NCBI GenBank assembly: GCA_029251885.1
Contig: JAQXCL010000147.1
Coordinates: forward strand, 1 to 53,367
Origin: Opitutales bacterium
GTDB lineage: Bacteria > Verrucomicrobiota > Verrucomicrobiia > Opitutales > Seribacteraceae
Length of the DNA stretch: 53,367 nt
Direction: 5' to 3'
Shown piece after piece: positions 39,296-48,695 of the stretch (position 1 is the first letter of the stretch; each line of letters begins with the position of its first letter). A program made the translations under genes and the position numbers. A model generated the notes under the pieces. The model did not search any database, was not told the DNA's origin, and worked only from the letters and a program-made list of their open reading frames with translations.

Positions 39296-39426
39296 ACATC
39301 CAACCAATTATCTCTTCCATCTCATGTCAAATTAAGGTGGGTCGTTTGTTAGCAAGTGTAATAACTTTTTTTAGAAAAAGTTTGTTTTAATACAAATATG
39401 TATTTATACTAACTTTAAATAATTAA

Positions 39427-40344
39427 TTGGAGGTTATTATGAAAATATTAAAGTCGGTCTTGGTTATCATTATCTCAATCACCCCGTTTAAAGGTGGTTT
39501 TTGTCAAAGCCCATATGAACCTGATGAGTTTTATTCGTCACAAGGAGACAGTAACTTGAGGAGTGGAAGCGATTCATTGTCTGATTTGTTAAGCAATCTT
39601 GATCGGTTCAGCCGTATAGAGGATAACGAAACAAAGAAAATGCTAAGAGATGGCATTGCCCAGGCTTCATGGGCTAAAATGAATAATGTTCGAAGAAATG
39701 TGGATCAGGCTAACCTGAAATTACATTACTCACTTAATGAAGAAAAAAATGAGTTAAGGTATATCTATGATAAGAAAGCTCTGACACGTGTAAATGAGCT
39801 CGCGGTAGCAAAAGCTTGGTGGAACAGTCCAACCTGCAAGAGACAGATACCTCGTAGGGATTGGTTTATGTTATCCGCTGAAGAGCGGGCGATGTATAGC
39901 CACAGATATATGCAATATCACAATCCTGAAATATTTGAGTCTATCAATGAGATGAAATTAGATATCCCAGAGCCAGAATATGCAATGGCATGGAATATAC
40001 GACACTTGAGTAACCCGGGAGTGCCAAGATGGAAAGAGGTTAAAAATTTTAAATCCAAAAATAACTTTCGAAAGTCTTACTATGCTCACAAGTTGGCGAA
40101 GATTAATCCCGGAATTTTTATTTCTGAGGAAGAATTTGCCAATGCATGGGAGATTGCCCAAATCGGCATAAGTAATCCTGTTCGTTGGGATCAGGTTTTA
40201 GATTCCAGTAAGCAATCAGAATTTAGGAAAAATTATTTAGCACTAAAGGAAAAGCAATTGGACAGTTCGATTCTACCCCTTGGGCGTGCTAATGAAGATA
40301 ATGTAGATATGGTGGCACTCGCATCTCGAACTACTATAAAATAA
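39427..40344 (+). CDS. hypothetical exported protein with about 50-aa degenerate internal repeats
   Basis: Signal peptide; GGAGG before the start; three W-containing repeat units. Confidence 0.65.
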   Translation: MEVIMKILKSVLVIIISITPFKGGFCQSPYEPDEFYSSQGDSNLRSGSDSLSDLLSNLDRFSRIEDNETKKMLRDGIAQASWAKMNNVRRNVDQANLKLHYSLNEEKNELRYIYDKKALTRVNELAVAKAWWNSPTCKRQIPRRDWFMLSAEERAMYSHRYMQYHNPEIFESINEMKLDIPEPEYAMAWNIRHLSNPGVPRWKEVKNFKSKNNFRKSYYAHKLAKINPGIFISEEEFANAWEIAQIGISNPVRWDQVLDSSKQSEFRKNYLALKEKQLDSSILPLGRANEDNVDMVALASRTTIK

Positions 40345-40385
40345 TCTGACTTTTGTTAAACTGCAGTACTTTAAAATTCCGCTAG

Positions 40386-41375
40386 TCAGGCTTCACAGGT
40401 GAAGATTTTGTCTGGGCTAACCCACTTTTCTAGAAGTTCGAAACAGCTATGCTTTAACCTTTTTTCCGTATTTTCGCGATAGGCAATAATTCCGCCTTTC
40501 GATTCCAAGTCTGAAGCAAATAAAGGTTCCTCTGGATAGTGCTTTTCCATTTTTTTGTAGAAACCAGTAGGCATACGAAAAGCTCCCAGACTAACCGAAT
40601 GAATGGTATGTTCAGATAGGGTAGTAAAAATATTTTCAAAGAGCTTGGCATATCGATCCTTAAAATCTGCACAGTCGATCAGTGGGTCGATTCGTAACCC
40701 AATTTTCCATCCCTGTTCTGCAAGTTGTAACATTGCCCGAATCCTGGCATCCACACTGGGTACACCATGTTCAAGTTGGGTACTAATTTCTTGGGGTGTA
40801 AAACTAAAGGCAACCACCGCCCGATCCAAGGGTTCCCTATTCTGAAGTGCCCGAGTTGCCACGCTCTTGGTTCTTAGTTCGATCCATGCATTGTCCAGTT
40901 TTTTAAAAAAAGGAAGGAAATGATCGGCAAAGCCTGTGACTGACTCGAGAGCCAAACTATCACAATCATAGCCGGAAAAAAACCAGCTCTGTTCTTTGGC
41001 AGTTTTTGTCGCCCTGACAATTTCCTCTTCAAAATCCTCAAAGTTTACAAACATGAGGTAGTGGGCAGAGGGATACATACCTTGCAAAAAACAATACCTA
41101 CAATCGTAGAGGCAATTGAGCAGGTGTGAAAAATAAAAATTCCTCGTTCCACCCACACCATAGCTTGGAGGAATCGGGTGTATTAGTTTACCAGTTTGCT
41201 TGGCAAGTATGAGTGCAGGTTTTTTTTTCTGAAGCCGAAAACTTTGGCCGGCCGGATTAAACACTTCTTTGTAATGTTTACAGGGAAGAACTGTGGCACG
41301 GGGAAACCTCGCCAAAATTTGCTGACTCCTTGGATGATCTCGAATCCCGTCCTCCATGTAAATTACTTCAATCAT
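40386..41375 (-). CDS. spore photoproduct lyase-family radical SAM protein
   Basis: CLYDCRYCFLQG (CX3CX2C); N-terminal VLPCKHYKEVFNPAGQSFRLQKKKPALILAKQ, GGTRNFYFSHLLNC. Confidence 0.82.
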   Translation of the reverse strand: MIEVIYMEDGIRDHPRSQQILARFPRATVLPCKHYKEVFNPAGQSFRLQKKKPALILAKQTGKLIHPIPPSYGVGGTRNFYFSHLLNCLYDCRYCFLQGMYPSAHYLMFVNFEDFEEEIVRATKTAKEQSWFFSGYDCDSLALESVTGFADHFLPFFKKLDNAWIELRTKSVATRALQNREPLDRAVVAFSFTPQEISTQLEHGVPSVDARIRAMLQLAEQGWKIGLRIDPLIDCADFKDRYAKLFENIFTTLSEHTIHSVSLGAFRMPTGFYKKMEKHYPEEPLFASDLESKGGIIAYRENTEKRLKHSCFELLEKWVSPDKIFTCEA

Positions 41376-42175
41376 TTGAGTTGCCGGTTTGGTTCCATCC
41401 AAAGGTTAATGTCCGAGATTACCTGAGCCCCATCCTTTGCGGATTGAGCAATAGGCTCGATTTCTTTCAGGGATAACCCAAGGGCATTGGCCTGACGAAC
41501 TAAGTCGTGCAATTGATGAGACCTGGTCGATGAAAAATGATGAATACCCAGTACTTTTTCATAGGTATTCGATACCTCAGGCTCTTGTTGCATTTCAAGG
41601 CTGATTCCTTCCATTTGCTCAACGAAAAGGGCAATGCCCTTAAGGTTCGGTTCTATCAACCCTGGGACATCTTTTGGAGAGAACTTTGATAGAGGGGAAG
41701 ATGGATTGTCTGATACAACTTTAATAACCTGAGTTAGTTCACGAGTGCTCGTGCCAACTACCGCAGCATAAAAGGCATGGGCTTCCATATCGTATCCAAG
41801 TGCGGGCTCATAGGACGAACTCGGTTTAGAACAGGTTTTGAGGCAGGTCACCGGAAAAGCGTGGTCATAAATTTGTGGTGGATAAAAGCAGTTTTCGCTT
41901 AGGTCATCCTCGATCCTTCCGGCAAGAAATGGCTGTCCTGTTTCCAGGCTTCCGTGCCCGGCAATACCCAGATTCATCCATGCCTGATTAAGTGAAATAT
42001 TTTTAGTTTTTAAGAAATTAACAGCTTGGCTTGTTTGCTCGCGTCCCTTTCCTGAGAGTACTAATTTATGATTATCTTTTTGATAATATGGAAAGGGCCG
42101 ATCGCTGACTTTTTGTAATTCATAAAAATCAATAATGGGCTGGGCTTCCCCAGGAAAGGCGATCACGAAGTTCAT
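41372..42175 (-). CDS. nucleoside phosphorylase/MTA-SAH nucleosidase-like protein
   Basis: LGYDMEAHAFYAAV and VIKVVSDN resemble the PNP_UDP_1 D-M-E and SD motifs; start placed at MNFVIAFPGE. Confidence 0.6.
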   Translation of the reverse strand: MNFVIAFPGEAQPIIDFYELQKVSDRPFPYYQKDNHKLVLSGKGREQTSQAVNFLKTKNISLNQAWMNLGIAGHGSLETGQPFLAGRIEDDLSENCFYPPQIYDHAFPVTCLKTCSKPSSSYEPALGYDMEAHAFYAAVVGTSTRELTQVIKVVSDNPSSPLSKFSPKDVPGLIEPNLKGIALFVEQMEGISLEMQQEPEVSNTYEKVLGIHHFSSTRSHQLHDLVRQANALGLSLKEIEPIAQSAKDGAQVISDINLWMEPNRQLK

Positions 42176-42177
42176 AC

Positions 42178-43062
42178 TTAAGATCGACAAGTCAGTTTAG
42201 CCCGGAGTTCCAAATGATTGATTTTGAGATCACCATACTTTTGGGCGGCTTGATACTTTTCTCTTTTGATTGATCCTTGCTCAAGAACTGAGCATTTCTC
42301 AACCATGACATCCAAGGCTTGTTTGCGTTGTTGATCGGTTAGGTCTGAGCGTTTGAGGATTTTCTCTAAGGCTTTAATTCGGAACCTGTCCATTCCCCAG
42401 GTTGTGGTAGAGAGTTGGTCAGAATGTCCTCCGTGTTTACGGACCAATTTTTCTTCCGTTAATCCGACGGGATGATTCAAGAGTAAGCGTAACCAAAAAT
42501 CATAATCCTCACAGACCGGCAAAGATTCATCAAACCATCCAACCGATTCAAAAACTGTCCGGTGTAAGAGAACCGAAGATGGGCAAATTAAACAGTTTTT
42601 TAAACTTCGTTCCCACAATCTATTGTTTGATTTGTCTAAGTATGCGGGTGGGATGACTTCGTTTCCTCGGCGTATCCATTTTTCAAGAGTGTGAATAGCG
42701 AGTAATTCCGGGTTTTGATCGATATACCGCATTTGTTTTTCCAACTTTTCAGGTTCCCACTCGTCATCTGAGTCGAGCAGGGCAATCCATTTACCCCTGG
42801 CTTGCTGAATCCCCCAATTTCTAGCTGCAGAAACTCCTAAGTTCTTTTCCCTTCTCAGGCAGTGGATTTCTAAATCTTCGTGGAAATCCGAAAGGTCTGG
42901 AGAAGAAGACGAACCATCATCCACCACTAAAACCTCATCTGCCTGAGTAGTTTGCTTACTAACCGAGCTCAAGGCTCTATTGAGTAAGTCTGGACGGTTG
43001 TAAACCGGGATGACTACAGAAATATTCAAAAGTATGCCATCCGTTTGACAGGCTTCCCACAT
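42178..43062 (-). CDS. family 2 glycosyltransferase
   Basis: ISVVIPVYNRPDLLNRALSSVSKQTTQADEVLVVDDGSSSS; WIALLDSDDEW. Confidence 0.9.
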   Translation of the reverse strand: MWEACQTDGILLNISVVIPVYNRPDLLNRALSSVSKQTTQADEVLVVDDGSSSSPDLSDFHEDLEIHCLRREKNLGVSAARNWGIQQARGKWIALLDSDDEWEPEKLEKQMRYIDQNPELLAIHTLEKWIRRGNEVIPPAYLDKSNNRLWERSLKNCLICPSSVLLHRTVFESVGWFDESLPVCEDYDFWLRLLLNHPVGLTEEKLVRKHGGHSDQLSTTTWGMDRFRIKALEKILKRSDLTDQQRKQALDVMVEKCSVLEQGSIKREKYQAAQKYGDLKINHLELRAKLTCRS

Positions 43063-43078
43063 TTGGGAAGCTGGGGAA

Positions 43079-43987
43079 TCAAAATACCTTAACTGTCACC
43101 TCAGCTCCTTCAAACCCCGGGGCACTGATGACTAACTTTCCTTCGCCAGCTTCTCCGCCTTTGATCGGAATATTAACGGTCATATCACCTTCGGCAATAA
43201 TGGCTTCAGGCATGATTACAGAGTTAGGAATGTTAGTCTTAACATCGATAGTCAGACCGCCAGCAGGAGCTTGGTAATCAATTTTGAAAAGCAAGGTTGC
43301 TGTATCTCCGGATTGAATCTCCAATGAGTTTGGACTCACACCTAAGCGGCTTTCATCAACTCGGAAGTTTCCAAGATCAAGGGCACCGTGTGCTCCTCCA
43401 ACCAATTTAACTGGATAATCAAGTCCGGAGGGAAGGGCGGGAATAACAAAACGCAATTCATTTTCTGATAGGTAACGGGTAGTTGCATCCTGCTCACCAA
43501 CCTTGATTGCATCATACTTGGTAAGGCCTCTTCCCTGAACGGCAATTTCTGCACCTACAGGACCACGATAGGAAGCAAGGTTGCCCACATAGCGGTTTTC
43601 CAGACGAAAGACTTGAAGATCGCTGGTTACGCGACGCTCAGCAACATTTCCATTATCCAGCACACTGGAATAGACGGCTTCAAAATAGTAGGTGGCTTCA
43701 TCAAACCCGGAAGGTAATTGATAATCACAACTCCATAATTCGGGGTTGAGATCGTCCATTACCATGACCAACCTTTCTCCTCCTACCACGGCAAACACCT
43801 CTACCGTCTTGGTTTTAATGCCACGGTCCTGAATTTCTAATTCCGTCTGTAAGGTATAGATACCAGATGGGTTTTGGCTGACATTCTTGGATGTCAGGTT
43901 GATGAAGTTAGGCTGGCGGCAACCGGAAATAAGCCACAAGCTTGCTGACAGGATGCTTAAAGTGATTAGTTTGGAGAAGAATTTCAT
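43079..43987 (-). CDS. lipoprotein with IPT/TIG-like domain
   Basis: MKFFSKLITLSILSASLWLISGCRQ lipobox; RGPVGAEIAVQGRGLTKYDAIKVGEQDATTRYLSENELRFVIPALPSG. Confidence 0.65.
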   Translation of the reverse strand: MKFFSKLITLSILSASLWLISGCRQPNFINLTSKNVSQNPSGIYTLQTELEIQDRGIKTKTVEVFAVVGGERLVMVMDDLNPELWSCDYQLPSGFDEATYYFEAVYSSVLDNGNVAERRVTSDLQVFRLENRYVGNLASYRGPVGAEIAVQGRGLTKYDAIKVGEQDATTRYLSENELRFVIPALPSGLDYPVKLVGGAHGALDLGNFRVDESRLGVSPNSLEIQSGDTATLLFKIDYQAPAGGLTIDVKTNIPNSVIMPEAIIAEGDMTVNIPIKGGEAGEGKLVISAPGFEGAEVTVKVF

Positions 43988-43993
43988 GGTCAT

Positions 43994-45199
43994 ATGAATC
44001 AAACGGGTGAAGAATTAGATACATTGGTGTTAAACAAGGAAAGAGCTGGGCGCAAGAAACTAGCGCTCGGAATGTATTTCCATGTTCCTTTTTGTTCCAC
44101 TACTTGCGATTTTTGCGCCTTCTACCAGGAAAAACCAAGCAAAAAGAAGATCGATTCTTATTTTAGGGGATTGGAGATGGAATTATCCAGGTTTCCTCCC
44201 GACCGTTCGGTCTCGACCATTTTTATTGGCGGAGGAACTCCCGGTCTACTTCAGCCCGATGATTTGGAACGCTTGTGCAAGCTTGTAAACACTTCGGATC
44301 TGGAAAAAGATTATGAATGGTCCATCGAACTGGCACCCTCAGAAATTAATCCCCAAAAGCTGAAGGTTTTAAAAGAGCAGGGGGTCAACCGTATATCAAT
44401 GGGGGTACAGACCTTTAGCTCAACCTTCATGGATGCTCTGGGACGTAAACATCCGGTGGATAAAATTTATCAGGCCTATCAATGGATTCGGGATGCGGGC
44501 TTTCAATCGGTCAATCTCGATCTGCTTTTTGGTGCACCCGGTCAAACGCTCGAAGACTGGGAGAAGGATCTTGCCCAGGCGGTGGAATTACAACCCGACC
44601 ATCTATCCACCTACTGCCTGACTTTTGAGGAGGATACGGCAATGTTTCTCCGACTTTCTCAAGGGAAAGCAAAGATAGATCCGGAGCGTGAGGCAGAGTT
44701 TTATGAATTTGCCTGGAAGTATTTACCCGCTCATGGCTACGATCAGTATGAAGTTTCCAACTATGCAAAAGCGGGCTTCAGGTGCCGTCATAACCTAAAT
44801 ACTTGGGGGATGCATGAATGGATAGGCTATGGGCCTTCCGCCTGTTCTCAGTATCAAGGTAGGAGGAGAAAGAATATCGCCAACCTTGAAACCTGGTTAG
44901 CGGGAATGAAACCTAACCATCAACCAGCCTACATGGAGGAAGAAACTTTGAGTCCTGAGGAATTTGCCCATGATGCCATCCTCTTTGGTCTGCGAATGAA
45001 CCAGGGGATTTCGATTCCCACGATCGCCCGGCAGTTTGATCTATCCCTAGGTTTATTTTCTAATATTTCTCAATTTCTTGACCGTCTCGTTGGTGAGAAT
45101 TTGGCAAGGATTAAAGATCATGGAAATTATCAGCTTACAGGGCAGGGTAGGATTCTTTGCGATGCCATCGCCTGCGATCTTCCTGAACTTAGCTACTAA
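43994..45199 (+). CDS. hemW: HemW-like radical SAM protein
   Basis: MYFHVPFCSTTCDFCAFY; FIGGGTPGLL; RISMGVQTFS; NYAKAGFRCRHNLNTW. N-terminal start uncertain. Confidence 0.85.
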   Translation: MNQTGEELDTLVLNKERAGRKKLALGMYFHVPFCSTTCDFCAFYQEKPSKKKIDSYFRGLEMELSRFPPDRSVSTIFIGGGTPGLLQPDDLERLCKLVNTSDLEKDYEWSIELAPSEINPQKLKVLKEQGVNRISMGVQTFSSTFMDALGRKHPVDKIYQAYQWIRDAGFQSVNLDLLFGAPGQTLEDWEKDLAQAVELQPDHLSTYCLTFEEDTAMFLRLSQGKAKIDPEREAEFYEFAWKYLPAHGYDQYEVSNYAKAGFRCRHNLNTWGMHEWIGYGPSACSQYQGRRRKNIANLETWLAGMKPNHQPAYMEEETLSPEEFAHDAILFGLRMNQGISIPTIARQFDLSLGLFSNISQFLDRLVGENLARIKDHGNYQLTGQGRILCDAIACDLPELSY

Positions 45200-46987
45200 T
45201 TAGATGAGAGCCTCTCTTAGGTAGCCGCTTGCTTCCTCCAGACCACCCGGTCGAGCCCGTTTTAACCACAACTTTTCGAATTCCCTTACCATAGCTTCCT
45301 GGTTGGGGTGGGTAAATTCCTGACCTTCGAGTAACGATTTTCCCCGTTGCAGGGAAATGCGGGTCATCTCCACTCCGAGTTGTAATTCTTGCCGGCTAAG
45401 TAAAACCTTGCCGTCCATGTTTATTGATTCGATTTCTTTTTCGGATTCCTCGAGATGGACTAGGCCGGCAATCATCTTTTCAGCAGTTCCATGTTCCTCT
45501 AAAAATTGCTTAAACCTTTCCTCTTTGGACCCGAAAAGCAGAGTCCAATGTAGGCTTGAATTCGCAATATATGAGTCCATCTCCTCGTCCAGTCTTCCAA
45601 GTTTTAAAATGGATTGGCCCATGCTCGCACCTGGGAAATCATAGACCCAGGCATCAATCGCCTCTGCCAGATTTTCTTCAGGTAGATATTGCCCCGACCA
45701 ACTCCACTGAGCTGCCTGAAATATTCCCGGATACATCGTTGGCCATGGTTGGTGGTTTCCACCATCTCCCCAACTGGTCAGCAAGATTCCTTCTGCCCCA
45801 TGTTTTTTAGCCTGTACGCAGGAAAGTTCGATATTCTTTTGGGCGATGGGCCAACGCCCGGTAAAACTCTTCCAGGTACCAGTTCCTGGTGCCAGGCAAA
45901 AATCCAGTCCACATGCGGCGATTGCTGCTGCCTGTTCCTCAAAAGGGTGAGTCGGTTCATAGCCCCATATGATCGGTGATGCATGCTTGTCCAAAAGCTT
46001 GGCATTCTCAGGATCTTCCAACAGTACATCAGACCAAAACTGCATGTGTTTGCCGTGTTTTTCCACCAACTTGCGGATACCTTCAAGATGTCCGAGGTAG
46101 ACTTGTCCCTTACCGACTTCTTCCACCTTCTCTTTACTCCACCCCTGGCCAAGTTCCCACGGTTCGTCCAGTCCGACATTGAATTTCTTTGAGCTAAAGT
46201 TGGGCAGGTACTCCTCATAGAGCGAACTGATAAAGTCCAAGCTCTGCTGATTTGGTTTAAGCGTGCTTCCATGATCCCTTTTGATGTAGGGATTTTCGCG
46301 GACAAATCCATCCGGGCACTCAGCCATGTGCTTGTAGGTTGGGTGGCGCAACCAACGTTCAAAATGCCCGAAAGAATTCAGGTTGGGTACCAGTTCAATG
46401 AATCGATCCTTACAATAGCGATCGATTTCCTGGATTTCTGCTGGCGATATGGGGGAAGCATCCTTCCATACCTCCTCATGATCCCGAAAGCGAAATGTGT
46501 GCTCGATATAAAGCTGTAATTCATTGTACCCGATCAGGGCGAGCAGATCGATAAGGCGGAACAATTCCTCCATTGTTGGTACTTTACACCTGCTAATATC
46601 GAGCATAAATCCACGCCTTTTTAGCATCGGCCTATCCGATATTTTCAAACAGGGCAGGGTATTACCTGGCTTTTCAAACCTGAAAAGTTGCCAAATTTTT
46701 GCCAAGGCACGGAAGATACCATCTGCTTGTCCGGCAAAAATAAAAATTTTACCCTCTTCCATTTCGATTCGATATCCATCGGTATGGATGGTCACATCTT
46801 TAAAGATTACCAAGTTCGCTTTGCTTGTGGACTCGGCTGTCTTGATTGCCAAGTTTTCCCTCCATACCCCGATTCCTTCGTGCAATTCTTTATCCTCGCA
46901 ATCAATCCACCAAGCCTGGGGAACCGAAAAAACTCCCTCCAATGGTATAATTTCCCGGGGAATGGGAAAAAGGGCGGGCTTAGTCAT
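45200..46987 (-). CDS. glycoside hydrolase family 20-like beta-N-acetylhexosaminidase
   Basis: LKRRGFMLDISRCKVPTMEELFRLIDLLALIGYNELQLYIEHTF; LVPNLNSFGHFERWL; FNVGLDEPWELGQG; start overlaps the upstream SSS stop (ATGA). Confidence 0.8.
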   Translation of the reverse strand: MTKPALFPIPREIIPLEGVFSVPQAWWIDCEDKELHEGIGVWRENLAIKTAESTSKANLVIFKDVTIHTDGYRIEMEEGKIFIFAGQADGIFRALAKIWQLFRFEKPGNTLPCLKISDRPMLKRRGFMLDISRCKVPTMEELFRLIDLLALIGYNELQLYIEHTFRFRDHEEVWKDASPISPAEIQEIDRYCKDRFIELVPNLNSFGHFERWLRHPTYKHMAECPDGFVRENPYIKRDHGSTLKPNQQSLDFISSLYEEYLPNFSSKKFNVGLDEPWELGQGWSKEKVEEVGKGQVYLGHLEGIRKLVEKHGKHMQFWSDVLLEDPENAKLLDKHASPIIWGYEPTHPFEEQAAAIAACGLDFCLAPGTGTWKSFTGRWPIAQKNIELSCVQAKKHGAEGILLTSWGDGGNHQPWPTMYPGIFQAAQWSWSGQYLPEENLAEAIDAWVYDFPGASMGQSILKLGRLDEEMDSYIANSSLHWTLLFGSKEERFKQFLEEHGTAEKMIAGLVHLEESEKEIESINMDGKVLLSRQELQLGVEMTRISLQRGKSLLEGQEFTHPNQEAMVREFEKLWLKRARPGGLEEASGYLREALI

Positions 46988-48540
46988 TTTAATTTCCTCG
47001 GCAGGAGGACCCCGCAACCCCAGGTAAGAAACACCGTAACTGGCCATGCCCATGCGGTATTAATTTGAATACCCAGTTTTTCACCCTCCACCTTTAAACC
47101 ACTCCACTGGGCTACCTGTTCATAGGATAAAAGATCGAAATTTAAGAGGATTTGATAAAGGTCCGGACGAAGATACGCAACCAGTGCAAAAGACAGGGCA
47201 AATCCCAGGCTTAAACCCTTGGCACTTGCCCGGGGAGTAAGTAGCGAGGCGAGAAACATACCCAGCATCGGGCCGGTGGTGTAAGAAATCATCCCAAAGG
47301 CGAGCACCACCACATTTACTTTGCCCCGTAACTGGTCAAGTTCCACCGCAAATCCGGCAAGTAAAATTCCCCAGATCAATACAAGCATGCGGGAAAGAAA
47401 AAGATCTTTGGCTTCGCCGTCTTTGCCCGCACTCTTCCCGTCCCGAATAAGGGAGAGTGTAGTCTGGGAAAGTGCGGCAAGGATAGAATCCAGGCTGGAT
47501 ATGGCCGCGGCAAAGATTCCGGCCAGGATCAATCCGCGCAGCCCGGCGGGTAATTCTGTAACTATCCATACCGGAAACACATAATTTCCATCCTCAGAAA
47601 AAATCGCTGGCTCGGTACCCGCCATCCGCATGGGTTCGTAATAGGCATACAGAGCGGTACCCACAAAAAGCATCAGAGTCGTTAGTAACAGTGCAGCCGA
47701 ACTGGCGATCATTGCCTTACGGGCATCGCTCGCATCGCGGCAGCAAAACATCCGCTGGGCATTGAGCTGGTCCACCCCAAAAGCGCTAAGGTTTTGGAAC
47801 GGTACCGCGATGATGGCCACCCACAGGGTAAACCCAACTGCCGGATCGGTGGTCAAATTAAGCAGGGTAAATTTACCCGCCTCTCCCGCCGTATCCACCA
47901 TTTGAGTCCATCCGCCATCGAGGTGCGAAATAATCCAGCCCAAAGAAAAAAGCCCGGCTCCGACAAAAAGAAAGAATTGCATTACATCCGTCCAGATTAC
48001 AGTTCGCATCCCCCCCATCCAGGTCCACCCCACTGCAAACAATCCGATGATCCATATACAATGTTCGAATTCGAGCGGAGTGACGACCTTCAGGGCGAGG
48101 GCAGCAACCAATACCCGTACACTTTGTCCGAGAATTCCACCGATTTGAAAAATGATCGTGGCCAAACGTTTTGCCCCGATTCCCAACCGGTTGCCCATAA
48201 AATCGTAAGGGCTGTAAATTTCTTTCTCATAAAACGCTTTGACGAAATAAATACCCACCAACACGCGGGCCACAATGGATCCCAGACCCCATTGCAAATA
48301 GGTGAAGTCACCAGTTGCCGCATATACCATTCCAGGTACCCCGATAAAAGTAACCCCACTTATTTCTGTGGCAATAATCGATCCCGATACTGCTGGCCAG
48401 GGGAGGGTGCGACCTCCCAAAAAGAAGTCTTTAATGGTGGATTGCTTTCCTCTTAGTGCGTGCCCCACCCAGGTGGTTAGGGCAAGATAACCCGCTACAA
48501 CCAGCCAATCGATCTGTGTAAAAAAATGATGATATTCCAT
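46984..48540 (-). CDS. sodium:solute symporter family transporter
   Basis: About 13 TM segments; GRTLPWPAVSGSIIATEISGVTFIGVPGMVYA; FAAAISSLDSILAALSQTTL. Confidence 0.9.
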   Translation of the reverse strand: MEYHHFFTQIDWLVVAGYLALTTWVGHALRGKQSTIKDFFLGGRTLPWPAVSGSIIATEISGVTFIGVPGMVYAATGDFTYLQWGLGSIVARVLVGIYFVKAFYEKEIYSPYDFMGNRLGIGAKRLATIIFQIGGILGQSVRVLVAALALKVVTPLEFEHCIWIIGLFAVGWTWMGGMRTVIWTDVMQFFLFVGAGLFSLGWIISHLDGGWTQMVDTAGEAGKFTLLNLTTDPAVGFTLWVAIIAVPFQNLSAFGVDQLNAQRMFCCRDASDARKAMIASSAALLLTTLMLFVGTALYAYYEPMRMAGTEPAIFSEDGNYVFPVWIVTELPAGLRGLILAGIFAAAISSLDSILAALSQTTLSLIRDGKSAGKDGEAKDLFLSRMLVLIWGILLAGFAVELDQLRGKVNVVVLAFGMISYTTGPMLGMFLASLLTPRASAKGLSLGFALSFALVAYLRPDLYQILLNFDLLSYEQVAQWSGLKVEGEKLGIQINTAWAWPVTVFLTWGCGVLLPRKLK

Positions 48541-48695
48541 CCGCCCGCCATCAAAGATAGCTTTGGATGATGTGGAAACGGAAAAGCGATTTCCGTGAAT
48601 AAGTCCTTAATCATGTGAATAACTTCCAGGTGCAGTTATTCAATGTGAATTGTTTTTTCTCGACCCATGGTAGACCAATCTTTCTTGATCCTTCT

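Noticed and set aside
45357-48490. Many plus-strand ORFs across the GH20/SSS region
   Set aside because: Antisense to long, well-supported minus-strand genes; open frames follow from codon bias.
48617-48641. GAATAAC..GTTATTC inverted repeat upstream of purT
   Set aside because: Only 7-bp arms in AT-rich sequence; could be chance and no riboswitch class recognised.
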